This document shows positions 10,501 to 22,139 of a stretch of DNA of 64,000 nt, in pieces (within the stretch, counting starts at the first letter, position 1; every line of letters starts with the position of its first letter). The position numbers and the translations under genes are program-made. Source of the DNA: Branchipolynoe longqiensis (lineage: Eukaryota > Annelida > Polychaeta > Phyllodocida > Polynoidae). Location: positions 90,039,825-90,103,824 of the forward strand of contig CM059193.1 in assembly GCA_030323885.1 (NCBI GenBank), given 5' to 3'. The notes under the pieces are model-generated. The model made no database searches, was not told the origin of the DNA, and saw nothing but the letters and a program-made list of their open reading frames with translations.

Positions 10501-11081
10501 TAATGCCTGATTTCATTCAACCTTCTACTGTCTATATTGTTCATACCATCTCATCATCTCATCCATAGCTAGGTCATATGCACCATACTTGTTAATGCCA
10601 GCAGACCGGCCTTTCGGTGCTGACAACATATCTTATTCAGCTGGAATAAAAATGTACACACAAAAATGTACCTGAACCAAAATTCAGATTAAGATGTGGA
10701 ATTTATTATGACCCTCATGCTGTTCCCTTCGTAGTACTCTACCCAGGTAGCCTGATACCCTCCAACAATTTCACCCTAATACCCTCGCACCATCCCACCC
10801 TCGCACCCTCGTACCCATAATGTAGCGAATCTATTTAACAGACTTTCATTCATTATTATTATTATTTGATCAAATGGTCGGTGAAGTGTTGGTTACGTCC
10901 GCCATGTACTAACAGTTGAACACATTGCCACAAGTGGCGGCTTCTATGACGTCATTACCAGGAATCTCCACCTCTCCCCATTCACAAATACCAGCCAACC
11001 ACCGCAGTTCGTGCTATATACCACAACAACCGGAAGTTGGCTTCCGATATATCACGCCTGGATCGCCGTGTTCACGCGGGC
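10501..11081. other. Non-coding, nothing recognised
   Basis: Contains a near-palindrome TTATTCAGCTGGAATAA near 10631 (also seen in perfect form near 63769) and a short TACCCTCGCACC-type repeat near 10780-10815. No exon supported. Confidence 0.45.
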
Positions 11082-11893
11082 CGCCATTTTGTATCTGGTG
11101 GGATTGTTTTTTTTTGCGTCTGTTTTTACGTACTCTTTTTCTTTGCAGAACACAATAGGTCAAATAAATATGTCCATGCGAGTGTGATCCATGAGGCGTA
11201 AAGGTCTTATAAAATGGATCGATGAGGCTGTAGAAGTTGTGGTAGGATAGTGTACACTTACAAATATGTCACCAATTTGTCTCCATTCTGGCCACCTGAC
11301 CTTATTAGGGTGTCTGTCCATTAAATGCTGCCATCTGTCATTGCTGACGTACTACCTGTGTGTCGGCAGTGAAAATGTGAGAATGCTTTATTTGTCGTCT
11401 TCCATAAACGCAAGACATGACATAACATGGGTGGTTGAGAACAAAACGTCTGGCTGACCTCCTTTAAGGATATAGCATGTCTTTCGCCATTTTGTATCTG
11501 ATAGGATGCAGGTTTTTTTAGGCAGGGTCTGGTGTTATGGACTCTGTCTTTGCAAAACACTCTTGTCCAAATAAATACATCCACACAAATGTGATCTATG
11601 AGGCGTAATGGTCTTATAAAATGAATCCATGAGGCTGTAGTAGTTGTGGTAGGAAAATGTACACTTACAAATATGTCACCGATCTGTCTCAGTTCTGGTC
11701 ACCTGACCTTATTACGGTGTCTGTCCAATAAATGCTACCATCTGTCATTACTAATTTACGACCTGGGTTTGTCGGCAGTGAAAATGTGAGTATGCTTTCC
11801 TTGTTGGATTCAATAGATGCAAGACAAGATATAATATGATTCGCCAAAAACAAACAAAAACTCTCACTGACCCACTTTAAGGACATAGTGTAT
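11082..11893. repeat. Tandem duplication, about 403-bp unit, two copies
   Basis: CGCCATTTTGTATCTG occurs at 11082 and 11485. The two units share CATGAGGCGTAA, GTACACTTACAAATATGTCA, CACCTGACCTTATTA and GTCGGCAGTGAAAATGTGAG. They have diverged visibly, and minus-strand frames through them carry stops at different places, so I see no sign of conserved coding. Confidence 0.8.
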
Positions 11894-12006
11894 TTTTCAC
11901 CTAAAGTGAAACATTGGGGTCAAGTGAAGGTGAAGTGAAGGTCAAGAAGGGCTCTCTCATATACATGTATGCATATCGAAGCTGTGACTAAGCTCAATGG
12001 GTGTTT

Positions 12007-12335
12007 GGTTTATTTGTTGGAGCTTTACATCCTGGCAACATATGAAGTCATATCAGGATGAGTACTCACTTTTGACAGGGAACACTCATCACAACTTATA
12101 GTGCTGCCCCACTGGGAGACCAGGCTGCCAACACCATGACCCGATATCCCACTCAGTCAAATTATCCTGATACTGAGCTAAGCAGTCCTTGTTATTTCCT
12201 AGTTATGCCGAGCGCCAGACTAGCTAGTGACAAGGATACATTTTGTAAGTCATTTCCTTGACTTGACCTGGATTAGAACCCCAAACCTTCCACCCAGGAA
12301 GCCAGAGTTTTCACCGATTTGGCCGCTACTTCCGG
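12007..12335 (-). mobile_element. SINE-A copy
   Basis: Minus-strand copy with body motifs CTGCCCCACTGGGAGACCAG, GATATCCCACTCAGTCA and TATCCTGATACTGAGC. The degenerate head near 12280-12335 ends in TTGGCCGC. With the plus copy at 12481-12793 it makes a head-to-head inverted pair. Confidence 0.8.
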
Positions 12336-12480
12336 TTTCTTGGCTGACTTAATTAACTATTCCTTCACCTGATTGGTTAAAGCTGAATTTAAATAATAGG
12401 TGGCTCCTAGTAGGCCTGTTGCTGGGTGCTAATGACATATTATTAAATCAAGAATGATGCACCTCAACTGCAAGTACCAG

Positions 12481-12793
12481 ATGTGATGGCCGAAAATTGA
12501 GCGTCCGTCTTTTGTTTTGGTGGATCGTCCCCTGGTCAAGTCAAACCAATGACTTAAAAATGTATACTTGTCGCTTCCTAGCCAGGTGCTTGGCATTATT
12601 AGGAAATGGCAAGGACTGGTTGGGTCAATGTCAGGATAAGGCGACTGAGTGGGATATTAGGTCATGGTGCTGGTGGCCTTGTCTCCCAGTGGGGCAGACC
12701 TATGAAATCACCATGACTGTACACTGTCACAAGTCAACACCCATCCTGAGATGATCCAAGATGTTGACAGGATGTAAAACTCCAACATCCACT
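12481..12793 (+). mobile_element. SINE-A copy
   Basis: Head GTGATGGCCGAAAATTGAGC, then TCAAACCAATGACTTAAAAA, the body GACTGAGTGGGATATTAGGT and GTCTCCCAGTGGGGCAG, and the end GACAGGATGTAAAACTCCAA. Confidence 0.8.
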
Positions 12794-13304
12794 GAACCAA
12801 CCTCAACCGCAAGCTGGCCAGCTAAAAAGATAGACCATAAAAGTGAGTGTTCCAGCACTCCCAGCACCAATCCACTGGCGAACCTTCACACGCACTGAAC
12901 CTATGTATTCATATTTTGATAGAGTCAGCAAACACAGAAGTCTTTGGTGGCACTCACCATGAGAAGTCAGCGTCCTGCAACAACACAATATATGAGTCAG
13001 GATCATGAAAAGAGGCCAATTGGGCAAAGTTGTCAGCGTCGAGCATGGATGTCGGCGTCGATCGGTATAATTATAATTTAGCATTGACAGAGGTGTTGCA
13101 AAGTCCTTAAATTTATCCTGAATATAAAGGTCAAGAAAATACAACAACATTATTTGTTTCTAGGATAATTTAATATAAAACAAAGAAATGCACTACACTT
13201 TTAAGAATTGCGACGCCGACATCTTCAATTGACCACCGATTGGCTCATTTTCGTGAGGCTGACTCATGTACAGCAACCCACCACCTTTGCGCATAGTACT
13301 GTCG
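12794..13304. other. Non-coding, nothing recognised
   Basis: A minus-strand open frame of 115 codons (12803-13150) shows no domain and lies between SINEs; I do not support it as a gene. Confidence 0.45.
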
Positions 13305-13875
13305 GGGGGGTTTGAAAATGGGAAATATTGTGCCTAGAATGGGATTCATACGCACATCTCTTTAGTCATGGCAACCATCAGGAGTGATGAAAATGGGAAA
13401 TATTGCCCTAGAAGGGATCAACCCACATTCTTACATCCCGGGCCAGTGTGCTAACCATTACACCACCTAGGATCCCTGATATCACCACACTACCCATGTC
13501 TACCTTTCTATGTGGTTACTTGCCTGAGAGGTCAGTGCAGACTACTACACTCGTCCCCCTGGAATTGTAAGTCTTTTAATGCTTATAATTACATACATAC
13601 AGGCAATGCACTAACACATACATACACAGGGTAGGTTCAACAACCATACAGCGCATAGCTTGTACAGGATCATGGTCATGGCAACCAGTGTCATGGGAGT
13701 GATGAAAATGGGAAATATTGCACCCAGAATGGGATTCCAACCCACATTTCTTTGCATTCCTGACCAGTGTGCTAACCATTACACCACCTAGGCTCCCTGA
13801 TATCACCACACTATCCACGGTTACCTCTCTATGTGGTTACTTGCCTGATAGGTCAGTGCACACTACTACAATACT
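13305..13875 (-). mobile_element. SINE-B, dimeric copy
   Basis: Two tRNA-like heads on the minus strand. Each has GTGTAATGGTTAGCACACTG-type A-box sequence (around 13450 and 13770) and a degenerate GGTT..AATCCC B box. They are about 315 bp apart, joined by CATGACACTGG, AACCTACCCTGTGTATGTAT and the leader TGACCTCTCAGGCAAGTAAC. A third partial copy of the segment after the B box lies at 13305-13375. Confidence 0.8.
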
Positions 13876-14007
13876 GACCTTACTCTAGCTAACCCACTAA
13901 CCTACTAACCTCCTTCTTAATCTATTAATATCAAGTTTGGTCGGGCGGTGTATATTTATATTTGTTTATTATTTTGCTGATATATGACATAGACGTCATA
14001 CATAACT

Positions 14008-14352
14008 AGACGCGATGGCTGGACGAGTTGAGCAAATGCGTCCTGTTCTGGTAGGTCAGGGGATTCACACTCCTGGTTCGAACCCTTTTGAGTCAAACCG
14101 ATGAATTAAACATTGATACATTTCACATGACATATACGTCATATATAACTAGTTGCAATCGCGTCCCATGCTGGTAGGTCATCCGATTCAAATGCCTGGT
14201 TCGATCTCTTTTGAGTCAAACCAATGACTTAAAAATTGATACATATCACACATTACTAAGACAGAGCAAGGAGCATTTGTATGAGAAAGACCATTTGTCA
14301 GTGATTGAAATTTCCCGCGCTTGATCAACTAATGTACCAAAACAAAATAGCT
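14008..14352 (+). mobile_element. SINE-A head (duplicated) with alternative tail
   Basis: Two degenerate SINE-A-type heads in tandem (about 14008-14125 and 14145-14245, each with CTGGTAGGTCA and a GAGTCAAACC motif). They are followed not by the usual SINE-A body but by GCAAGGAGCATTTGTATGAG and AACTAATGTACCAAAACAAA. That second tail type also occurs at 59555-59630, at 60765-60860 and at 54151-54214. Confidence 0.65.
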
Positions 14353-14944
14353 AGCACAGATTGTGTGCTTATGGAAGTTGAATCACTCCTAGCCCGACAT
14401 ATTTTTTAGCAGTTTAAAGAAACATATTTAAATTTTAAAAATCAGGGGCGGGCGATTGTTCAGGCACGGGCGGGGACGATCACTAATTGTTTTTATTTGG
14501 TCTTATCAGAACAAACAAAAAATAGGTTTTGTCAATCTGCCCACATGATGGATGCCCTGCCAACTGCTGCCACTCTCATGCTGCTGAGTGTCCTGCTTAC
14601 ATTTCCTTATCTCCCGCCACCAGTTGCCCCAGCAGACCCTTCGCACTAATTACACCCCAGGCATCTTGGGCGGCTAAGAAGACATCTGTTGAGTCAGGCC
14701 ACTTGAGCCAATGTCCCCAGTGAGTGGTTACATCTGCGGACAATCAAGCATGTCCCAGAGGCCGAGAATGTTCTTACAAAGGAGTCTGCACCTCATTTGT
14801 TGTTTGTTTTTGTTTTGATACATTGGTCGATTGATTAAGCGGAGACATTTTCAATCGCCAACAATTGTTCTTCCTCATTGTTTGACAAAACCAGGGCGCA
14901 TTCATTTACTATGTGATTCTCTTTCAACTTACTTCTAAATACTC
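14353..14944. other. Non-coding, nothing recognised
   Basis: No family match or exon-like signal. Confidence 0.4.
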
Positions 14945-15900
14945 TTGTGTGTGCATGTGCGTGTAGTGTGTGTGTCCACGTGTGTGCGTGTATATGTGCA
15001 TGTGTATGTGCATGTGTGTGTAGTGTGTGTGTCCACGTGTGTGCATGTATATGTGCATGTGTCTGTGCATGTGCGTGTAGTGTGTGTGTCCACGTGTGTG
15101 CATGTATATGTGCATGTGTCTGTGCATGTCTCTGCGCATGTAGCTGTGGATGTATATGTGCATGTATATGTACATGTTTGTGTGCATGTATATGTGCATG
15201 GATATGTGCATGTGTATGTGCATGTAGATGTGGATGTATATGTGCATGTATATGTACATGCCTGTGTGCATGTATATGTGCATGTGTCTGTGCATGTCTC
15301 TGCGCATGTAGCTGTGGATGTATATGTGGATGTGTCTGTGCATGTGTCTGTGCATGTCTCTGTGCATGTAGCTGTGGATGTATATGTGCATGTGTCTGTG
15401 CATGTGTATGTGCATGTCTCTGCGCATGTAGCTGTGGATGTATATGTGCATGTATATGTACATGCCTGTGTGTATGTATATGTGCATGGATAGGTGCATG
15501 TATATGTGCATGTATATGTGCATGCATATGTGCATGTATCTATGCATGTATATGTGTATGTATTTGTGCATGGATCTGTGCATGGATCTGGGCATGTATA
15601 TGTGCATGTATATGGGCATGTATGTGTGGATGTTCATATGCATGTATATGTGCATGTGTATGTGCACGTCTATGTGCATGTATCTGTGCATGTGTATGTG
15701 AATGTGTCTGTGCATGGGTCTGTACATGTCTCTGTGCATGTATATGTGCATGTCTGTGTGCATGTCTATGTACATGTCTCTGCCCATGGCTCTGTGCATG
15801 TGTATGTGCATGTATATGTGCATGTGTATGTGCATGTCTCTGTGCATGTGTCTGTGCATGTGTCTGTGCATGTCTCTGTCCATGTCTCTGTGCATGCTCT
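14945..15900. repeat. TGTGCATGTATA-type minisatellite
   Basis: About 950 bp of TG-rich sequence built on a 12-bp theme (TGTGCATGTATA, with TCTC, GTCT and GGAT variants). Higher-order copies begin GTGTGTCCACGTGTGTGC near 14967 and repeat near 15029 and 15086. Because 12 is a multiple of three and the theme lacks stops, several long frames are open on both strands; they are not evidence of protein. Confidence 0.92.
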
Positions 15901-16224
15901 GCGCATACTCTCGATCATTTTTCAGGAATCTATTCAGCTGACAAAATCTAGGTCGCAGCTAAGAAAATATTGGGTGGCAATTATCGGGTGACAAATTGCA
16001 GGTGGCAAATGTCATTGAACCGCTCTTGACATTGTATATATGTCTGACTACTTACTTGGTTACCATGTGACATACATTCGTGACATAGTATTCTGCAATG
16101 ACCTCTTTATCTTTGGCAAGGCGCTCCATAGATAAGACAGGTAGGTATGGATAGGGCGATTTCACCAAAGAACTTAGGTAATGTTAGCATGCTAGCCCGA
16201 GAGTCGAAATGTTTGTCAGTACTA
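15901..16224. other. Non-coding, nothing recognised
   Basis: Ordinary-complexity sequence between the minisatellite and a SINE-B copy. Confidence 0.4.
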
Positions 16225-16625
16225 ATCACGCTCTAAGTGCAATATTTCTCATCACCTGGATCCCATACAACCAGTTGTCATGACCTGGATCCCATACAGG
16301 CGATGTACTGTATGGTTACTCAACCTACCCTGGGTTTGTGTGTATGTAAGTGCATTGCCTGTATGCATGTCATTGCAAGCATTAAAACAACTTATGGACA
16401 TACATCATTTAAGGACTTACAATTGAGGAGCATAGTGATATTAGTAAACTGCACTGACCTCTCAGGCAAGCAGCCACATAGACCAGTATGTGAGGACAGG
16501 GGGATTGCATCAGGGACACTAGGTAGTGTAATGGTTAGCACACCATCCCTGGAATTGCAAGAACTGTCGGTTCGAATCCCACTCTAAGCGCAAATATTTT
16601 CCATTTTCACCCCACCCCTCCCACT
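16225..16625 (+). mobile_element. SINE-B copy
   Basis: Starts after a first head (GTGCAATATTTCTCATCACC), passes through CCTACCCTGGGTTTGTGTGT and the leader CACTGACCTCTCAGGCAAGC, then shows a well-kept head with GTGTAATGGTTAGCACACC and GGTTCGAATCCCACTC (B box near 16570). It ends in CATTTTCACCCC. Confidence 0.78.
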
Positions 16626-16645
16626 CGATGTAAATCCACTGACTG

Positions 16646-16966
16646 CGGTGGCCGAATCGGTTGAGCGCGGGCCTCGCGTGCGGGAGATCGGGAGTTCGGT
16701 TCCCACTCGAGTCAGACCAATGACCTATACAATTGATACTCATCGCTTTCTAACCTGGCGCTCAGTATCACTAGGATAGGGCAAAGACTGGCTAGCTCAG
16801 TGTGAGGATAATGTGACTGAGTGGGATATCAGGTCATGGTGCTGGCGGCCTGGTTTCCCAGTGGGGCAGCACTATACAGTTGCCATGAGTGTGCACTGTC
16901 ACAAGTCGGTACACGACCTGATATAACTTAGATGTTGCCAGGATGTAAAACTCCAACAACTAACCA
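16646..16966 (+). mobile_element. SINE-A, well-preserved copy
   Basis: Head GGTGGCCGAATCGGTTGAGC, B box GTTCGGTTCCC, linker GAGTCAGACCAATGACC, body GTGACTGAGTGGGATATCAG and TTTCCCAGTGGGGCAGCACT, and end CAGGATGTAAAACTCCAACA. The head resembles a Leu/Ser-type tRNA by eye. Confidence 0.85.
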
Positions 16967-17108
16967 ACCCTACGGATATAAAGCATTTAAAAGCCTTACA
17001 ATTCCAGGGGGACAAGTGGTGTAGACTGCACCGACCTCTCAGGCAAGGAGACACATGAATAACTGGGCATGGATAGGATGATTGCATCATGGAACCTAGG
17101 CAGAGTAA

Positions 17109-17425
17109 GTTTGTTTGTTTGTTGTTGATTTATGTCCTAGCAACATCTACGGTCATATCAGGACGAGTACCGACTTGTGACAGTGCACACTCATGGCAAC
17201 TTTACCGTGCTGCCCCACTGGGTGACCAGACCACCATGACCTGATATCCCACTCAGTCACATTATCCTAACACTGAGCTAACCAGTCCTTGCCCTATCCT
17301 AATAATGCCGAGCGCCTGGCTAGGAAGCAACACGTATCAATATTTAAGTCATAGGTTTAACTCGACCAGGTTTCGAACACTCAATCCCACGGTCTACCAG
17401 CACGAGAGACGGCCATGCCGTCTGG
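17109..17425 (-). mobile_element. SINE-A nested in SINE-B
   Basis: Minus-strand copy with end motif GATTTATGTCCTAGCAACAT, body TGCCCCACTGGGTGACCAGA and ATATCCCACTCAGTCACAT, and a head ending near 17420. TSD: TAGGCAGAGTAA at 17097-17108 and TAGGCAGTGTAA at 17426-17437. Confidence 0.85.
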
Positions 17426-17444
17426 TAGGCAGTGTAATGGTCAG

Positions 17445-17582
17445 TCTATCTCCAAATAATTGATTGTATGCTTTTACATTATATGTAAAGGCGGTGGTTC
17501 AATAACAAACAAACAATTATCACCATGATTATGTCCTATGCTGCCGACACGGCATAACGAAAAGCACCAATCAATAAATCAA
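17445..17582 (+). mobile_element. LINE-N 3' tail nested in SINE-B
   Basis: 138-bp 5'-truncated 3' end matching the LINE-N copies at 33117-34184 and 54946-55309 (ATTGATTGTATGCTTTTACA, CTATGCTGCCGACACGGC, CACCAATCAATAAATCAA). TSD: GTAATGGTCAG at 17434-17444 and GTAATGATCAG at 17583-17593. Confidence 0.85.
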
Positions 17583-17700
17583 GTAATGATCAGCATGCTA
17601 CCCCTGGAATGGCAATAACTGCGGGTTCCAATCCTTCTTGAGGCGCAATATTTCCCATTTTCATTTCACCCCAGCCCCCCACCAAACCTCACCATGAATC

Positions 17701-17876
17701 CATCCTGTACACTGGTGACAGCCGAGTGTATCCAGAATGTATACACATACATTGCACGCAGTGCACAGAGCCCCTCGCCATCTGCTCAATCGCACATCAG
17801 TAGCTCATGGACAGACATCGCACACATGTATTATTCAGGTCCTCACACGAGTGTCATCCATCACCAGGGGTGTGGG
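17701..17876. other. Non-coding, nothing recognised
   Basis: Short stretch before the GT-rich minisatellite. Confidence 0.4.
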
Positions 17877-18650
17877 GGAGTGTGAGTGTGTGTGTGGGGG
17901 TGATTGTGTGTGTGTTGGTGTGGGTGTGTGTTGGTGTGTGGGGGTGTAGGTGTGTGTGGGTGAATGTGTGTGTGTGGGGGGTGTTGATGTGTGAGTGTGT
18001 GGGTGTGTGGGTGTGTGGGTGTGTGGGTGTGTGGGTGTGTTGGTGTGTGGGTGTGTGGGTGTGTTGGTGCGTTGGTGTGTTGGTGTGTGGGTGTGTGGGT
18101 GTGTGGTGTGTGGGTGGGTGGGGTGTGTGGGTGTGTGGGTGGGTGGGTGTGTAGGGTGTAGGTGTGTGGTGTGTAGGTGTGTGGGGTGTGTTGGGTGTGT
18201 GGGTGTGGGTGTGTGGGTTGGGGTGTGTGGGTGTGTGGGCGTGTGGGTGTGTGGGCGTGTGGGCGTGTGGGTGTGTGAGTATGTGGGTATGTGGGTGTGT
18301 GGGTGTGTGGGCGTGTGGGTGGGTGAGTCCGTGGTTGTGTGTGTGGAGTGTGTCTAGGTGTGTGGTTGTGTATTTGTGGGTGGGTGGATGTGTGGGTATG
18401 TCGTTGTGTGTGTTGGTGTGTGGTTGCCTGAGTGTGTGGGTGTGTCGATGTGTCGATATGTGGGTGTGTGGGTGTCTATGTCGATGTGTGGATGCATGGG
18501 TGTGTGGTATGGTGAGTGTGTGGTTGCGTGGGTGAGTGTGTGGTTGCGTGGATGTGTGGGTGTGTGGGTGTGCGGTTGTAAGTGTGTGGGTGTGTGGGTG
18601 GATGTGTCAGTGTGTGGGTGTGAGGTTGTGGTGTGTGAGAATGTATGGGG
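17877..18650. repeat. GTGTGTGGGTGTGTGG minisatellite
   Basis: About 770 bp of G/T-rich sequence on an 8-bp theme (GTGTGTGG) with GGGT runs. The many closely spaced G triplets suggest a potential for quadruplex structure on the plus strand. Long open frames here reflect the repeat only. Confidence 0.92.
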
Positions 18651-18944
18651 GGGAGGTGGGGGTGTCTATACATCTTCACACACACACTCACACATCTAAG
18701 ACTTTGAGTATTCCAGGCACAGCGAGTTCTTGACTGAGAATAGCAGCTCCATCCTCCCACAATAGGCAAGTTAACCACAACAAACAGTATTGGCTTTGAT
18801 TAGTGTGGAAAACAGGTCATCAATCCTGAATCTAAACTTCTCTAAATCACCCTTTCAATATCATGATGGGCAACGATTTGTGACAGTGCATATCTATGGG
18901 GAGTTTATGTCCTGATACTGAGCGCACATCTACAGCTGCTATTG
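18651..18944. other. Non-coding, nothing recognised
   Basis: Nothing recognised. Confidence 0.4.
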
Positions 18945-19775
18945 TGGGTGGGCGTGATATACGATGGGGAATATTGTGCCTAGTGCAGGCTCCAAACCCA
19001 CATCTCTTGTCATTCCAGGACTAGCATGCTAACCATTACCCTGCACAGGTTCCCTGATGCGATCCACTTTCGCACACTTGCCTGTCTATGTGGCTCCTAG
19101 CCTGAGTGGTCAGTGCAGACTACTATCTATTCTTCTCCCTAGAATTATAAGTCTAATAAATGGGTTAAGTCCATAAGTTGTATCATGCTTACAATTACAT
19201 GCATACAGATGAAACATTTACATGGTGTTCTCTGTGGGAGAGTGGTTAGAGTGTCTGGCTTTTGTCTAGGTTGGACTCCTAATCTGAAGGTTAGTGGTTC
19301 AATTCCCCATGCCCCCACCTTTGCCAATTTGGATTTCCACCAGTGTGTATAACTTACAGTGTCATCAAAGACTGCTTGCTCTCATCCCATGTCTATGTGG
19401 TGTGGGAGGTTAAAAATCCCTTGGGTCGGTAAAAGTGTAGACCCAGACTTTCTATCAACAAATTGTCTAATGGTGAAAACAAGTCTATTCTGACTTATCC
19501 ACGATAGGCAGTATAAATCGTCAAACATATGCATACGCAGATTAGGTTCAACAACCATATAGCGCATAGCTTCTATGGGATCCAGGTCATGGCAAGCATT
19601 GCGATGGAGAATGATGAAAATTGGAAAAAAAGAAAAGAAAAGATGCTTAGAGCAGGATTCAAACACACAGTTTTTGCCACTCCAGGGTTAGCCTGCTAAC
19701 CATTGCACTACCTAGCATTCCTGATGCAATCATCTTATCCACATGTATCCATGTCTGAGAGGTAAATTCAGACTA
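18945..19775 (-). mobile_element. SINE-B dimeric copy, split by SINE-C
   Basis: Minus-strand SINE-B with one head near 19020-19045 and a second near 19690-19715 (GCTAACCATTGCACTACCTAG on plus). The linker between them, AGGTTCAACAACCATATAGC and ACAATTACATGCATACAG, is interrupted by a SINE-C at 19227-19524. Confidence 0.75.
19227..19524 (+). mobile_element. SINE-C nested in SINE-B
   Basis: Head GAGAGTGGTTAGAGTGTCTG with B box GGTTCAATTCC, body TTTGGATTTCCACCAGTG, GGGAGGTTAAAAATCCCTTG and AGGCAGTATAAATCGTCAA. The flanks share ACAT, a weak short duplication. Confidence 0.82.
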
Positions 19776-19914
19776 CTACGCTAATATTGAATTATGTCGC
19801 TTTGAAAATAATCTGGTGGCTCAGCCGCTATTTTCCGGTCCACCCCTGGCCACCTACTTCTGTCAGTCGCTACATGAAAACAAAAAGTATATTAGAATGA
19901 TTCAGATCTACAGA

Positions 19915-20192
19915 ACCAAAGGGACAGCTTGCCCGAATCAGTGAGAGCATTCACTCACTTCACATGTGGGAGTTCACTGGCTCGAAATCCTGACAGCGTG
20001 CAATCAATGACTTACAAAATTGATACTTGTCGCTACCTAGCCTGGTGCTCAGCATTACTAGTGATAGGGCAAGGACTGGTTGGCTCAGTGTCAGATTAAT
20101 GTGTCTGAGCGGGATTTTAAAATGTAAGGTCATGGAGAAGCACTACGAATATGAGGTCACCTACAATATGAACTGTCACAACTTGGTACATT
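19915..20192 (+). mobile_element. SINE-A, degenerate copy
   Basis: Degenerate head with GGCTCGAAATCCTGAC, then ATGACTTACAAAATTGATAC, CGCTACCTAGCCTGGTGCTC and GGGCAAGGACTGGTTGGCTC. The body decays and ends at CACAACTTGGTACA, where the next tandem array begins. Confidence 0.7.
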
Positions 20193-21165
20193 ATCATTTG
20201 TCGCTTAAATATCGCTTATCACATATCACTTATCGCTGCATCAATTCACCAGTTATCGCTTATGGCTTACCCCTTATCGCTTATAACATATCCCATATCA
20301 CTTATCGCTTATCACATATCACTTATCACTTATCCTTTATCACTTATCACTCAGCCCTTATTGTGTATCGCTTGTCACTTATTGCATATTGTAACATATC
20401 ACATATCGCTTATCACTTATCACATATCACATATTGCTTATCGCTGTTCGCATATCACTTATGGCTTATACGTTATCATTTCACACATCACTTATCACTT
20501 ATTGCATATCATTTATCACTTTTCGCATATATCACTTCTCACTTTTACATTATCACTTATCACTCAAAACTTATCGCATATGACTGATCACCTACCACTT
20601 ATTGTGTATCACATATCACTTATCCCATATTGCTTATCACTTTTGGCATATCACCTAACATTTACCACATTTCACTCATAATGTATCACACATCGTTTAT
20701 CATTTATCACTCTTCACTTATAACTCATCGCATACCAGTTATCATGTATCGTGTATCGTGTATCACTTATTACTTATCACCTATCACCTTATCACCTATC
20801 AATTACACATTCTCAATTCTCAATTCTCAACTGTCAATTAATCAATTATCGATAATCACCACACATATGGCATCAATCATGTATCACTCACTGATTACTT
20901 ATCACATATCAGGTGTCAATTATCACGCATCACTCATCACTCATCACTTGTATGACACCATGCATCACTGATCACCCATATATCATCACTCATCACCAAT
21001 CACTCATCACTCACCGCTCCTCACTATTCACTCCTCACTCCTCACTCCTCACTCATATGACACCATTCATCCCTCACCACCCATCACTCATCACACACCA
21101 CTCAGCACATAACATGCATTACTCATCATTCATCATACATCACGCATCACACATCACTAATTGAT
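20193..21165. repeat. TTATCACTTATCGC-type array
   Basis: Nearly 1 kb of short repeats built on a 7-bp theme (ATCACTT, ATCGCTT, ATCACAT), shifting to CATCACTCATCACTCA towards the right. TCACCAATCACTCATCACT-type copies resume at 21990-22075. Open frames within it are low-complexity. Confidence 0.92.
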
Positions 21166-21984
21166 CAACACAAACCCGATCAGTACATTCAAGGTTGGCA
21201 TTTATTTTCGGTTCAACCAATTTACGGTGTCCTAGTAATTTTGCCCCCACATTGTGTGGCCTAAGATGGTGGGCCCTATAGTCTTAATTGTGGGGTGGGC
21301 GGGATGGCAATCAAAGTCTGAGCTATGTCCTGGCCCGCTCCTGGTTCTGTAGTGAGAATGTCTTCGGAGTGGGGCTTTATTTGGGATGAGCAAGCACAAG
21401 GAGGCACCAGTAAGTTTCAGTGTACAAAAGTCTCAAGAGCAGTGCTAGTATCGTGACCGCATAACTTCACAGTAGATACCGTGGAACTTTTCAGAACTAA
21501 AATATGCAAAATCAGGGAGATGTAGCCCATCATTACAAGAGTATTGACAATGGTGCCCGCTAGTCGGAGTGTGTGTATTGGAATAGTGCTATAGTAGAAG
21601 AGAGGCGGCAGCAACAGTGCGGTGACATCACATCGTGACATGCGTAGATATGGTATGAAATGAACAATCAGTAAGGTACAAGATTATCCGGTAGTTGACG
21701 TTTGCAAGAGTCTGACTGGAGGCGCTATTAGTTATAGTAATGAGAATGGAGTAATATTGACAAGTAAAACAACTAATAAGGCCAACGGGCAACAGCAGAA
21801 TACAATTGAGACATGGTAACTGTGTCTATTATAAGATTAGTTAGAGTCCAGATCAACACCTATCAGTAAGGCACATAGTAGTATAGGCGAAGTGGCCAAA
21901 TGCCCATAGCAGTGTTTCCATAGGGAAATGCAAGGTTAAATTGTTCAATTACCCACATTGGGGCCAACATCGACAATCAATCAG
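21166..21984. other. Non-coding, nothing recognised
   Basis: Ordinary-complexity sequence. A 74-codon minus-strand frame (21417-21641) has no recognisable motif. Confidence 0.4.
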
Positions 21985-22139
21985 ATATGCTATCACACAT
22001 CACTCATAACCAATCACTCCTCACCCCTCACTCACCAATCATCACTCATTACTCACCAATCACCACTTATCACTCATGATACCCCACCCGCCCCTCATCG
22101 CTCCCACACTGCATCCTGTCCCTCCCCCCGTCCTACCCT

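Larger units (their letters stand above)
16968..17700 (+). mobile_element. SINE-B copy split by two later insertions
   Basis: Left part 16968-17096 (ending GGAACCTAGG) and right part from about 17594 (TACCCCTGGAATGGCAATAA, a degenerate B box GGTTCCAATCC, CATTTTCATTTCACCCC) form one SINE-B. SINE-A (17109-17425) and a LINE-N tail (17445-17582) lie between them, each with its own TSD. Confidence 0.75.

Noticed and set aside
11321..11886. Duplicated exon pair on the minus strand
   Set aside because: The two copies share short peptide similarity only because the DNA is duplicated; stops fall at different places and no splice pattern is consistent.
14945..15951. Long frames rich in Cys/His/Met over the TGTGCATG array
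   Set aside because: They arise because the 12-bp repeat has no stop in several frames on both strands. There is no non-repeat coding sequence on either side.
16646..16720. Genuine tRNA gene
   Set aside because: A and B boxes are present, but this is the head of a dispersed SINE with a constant body and tail, and I could not pair a proper acceptor stem. The same applies to the other heads.
17807..18699. Gly/Val/Cys-rich frames in the GT-rich array
   Set aside because: Direct result of the 8-bp GTGTGTGG repeat; three overlapping frames are open at once.
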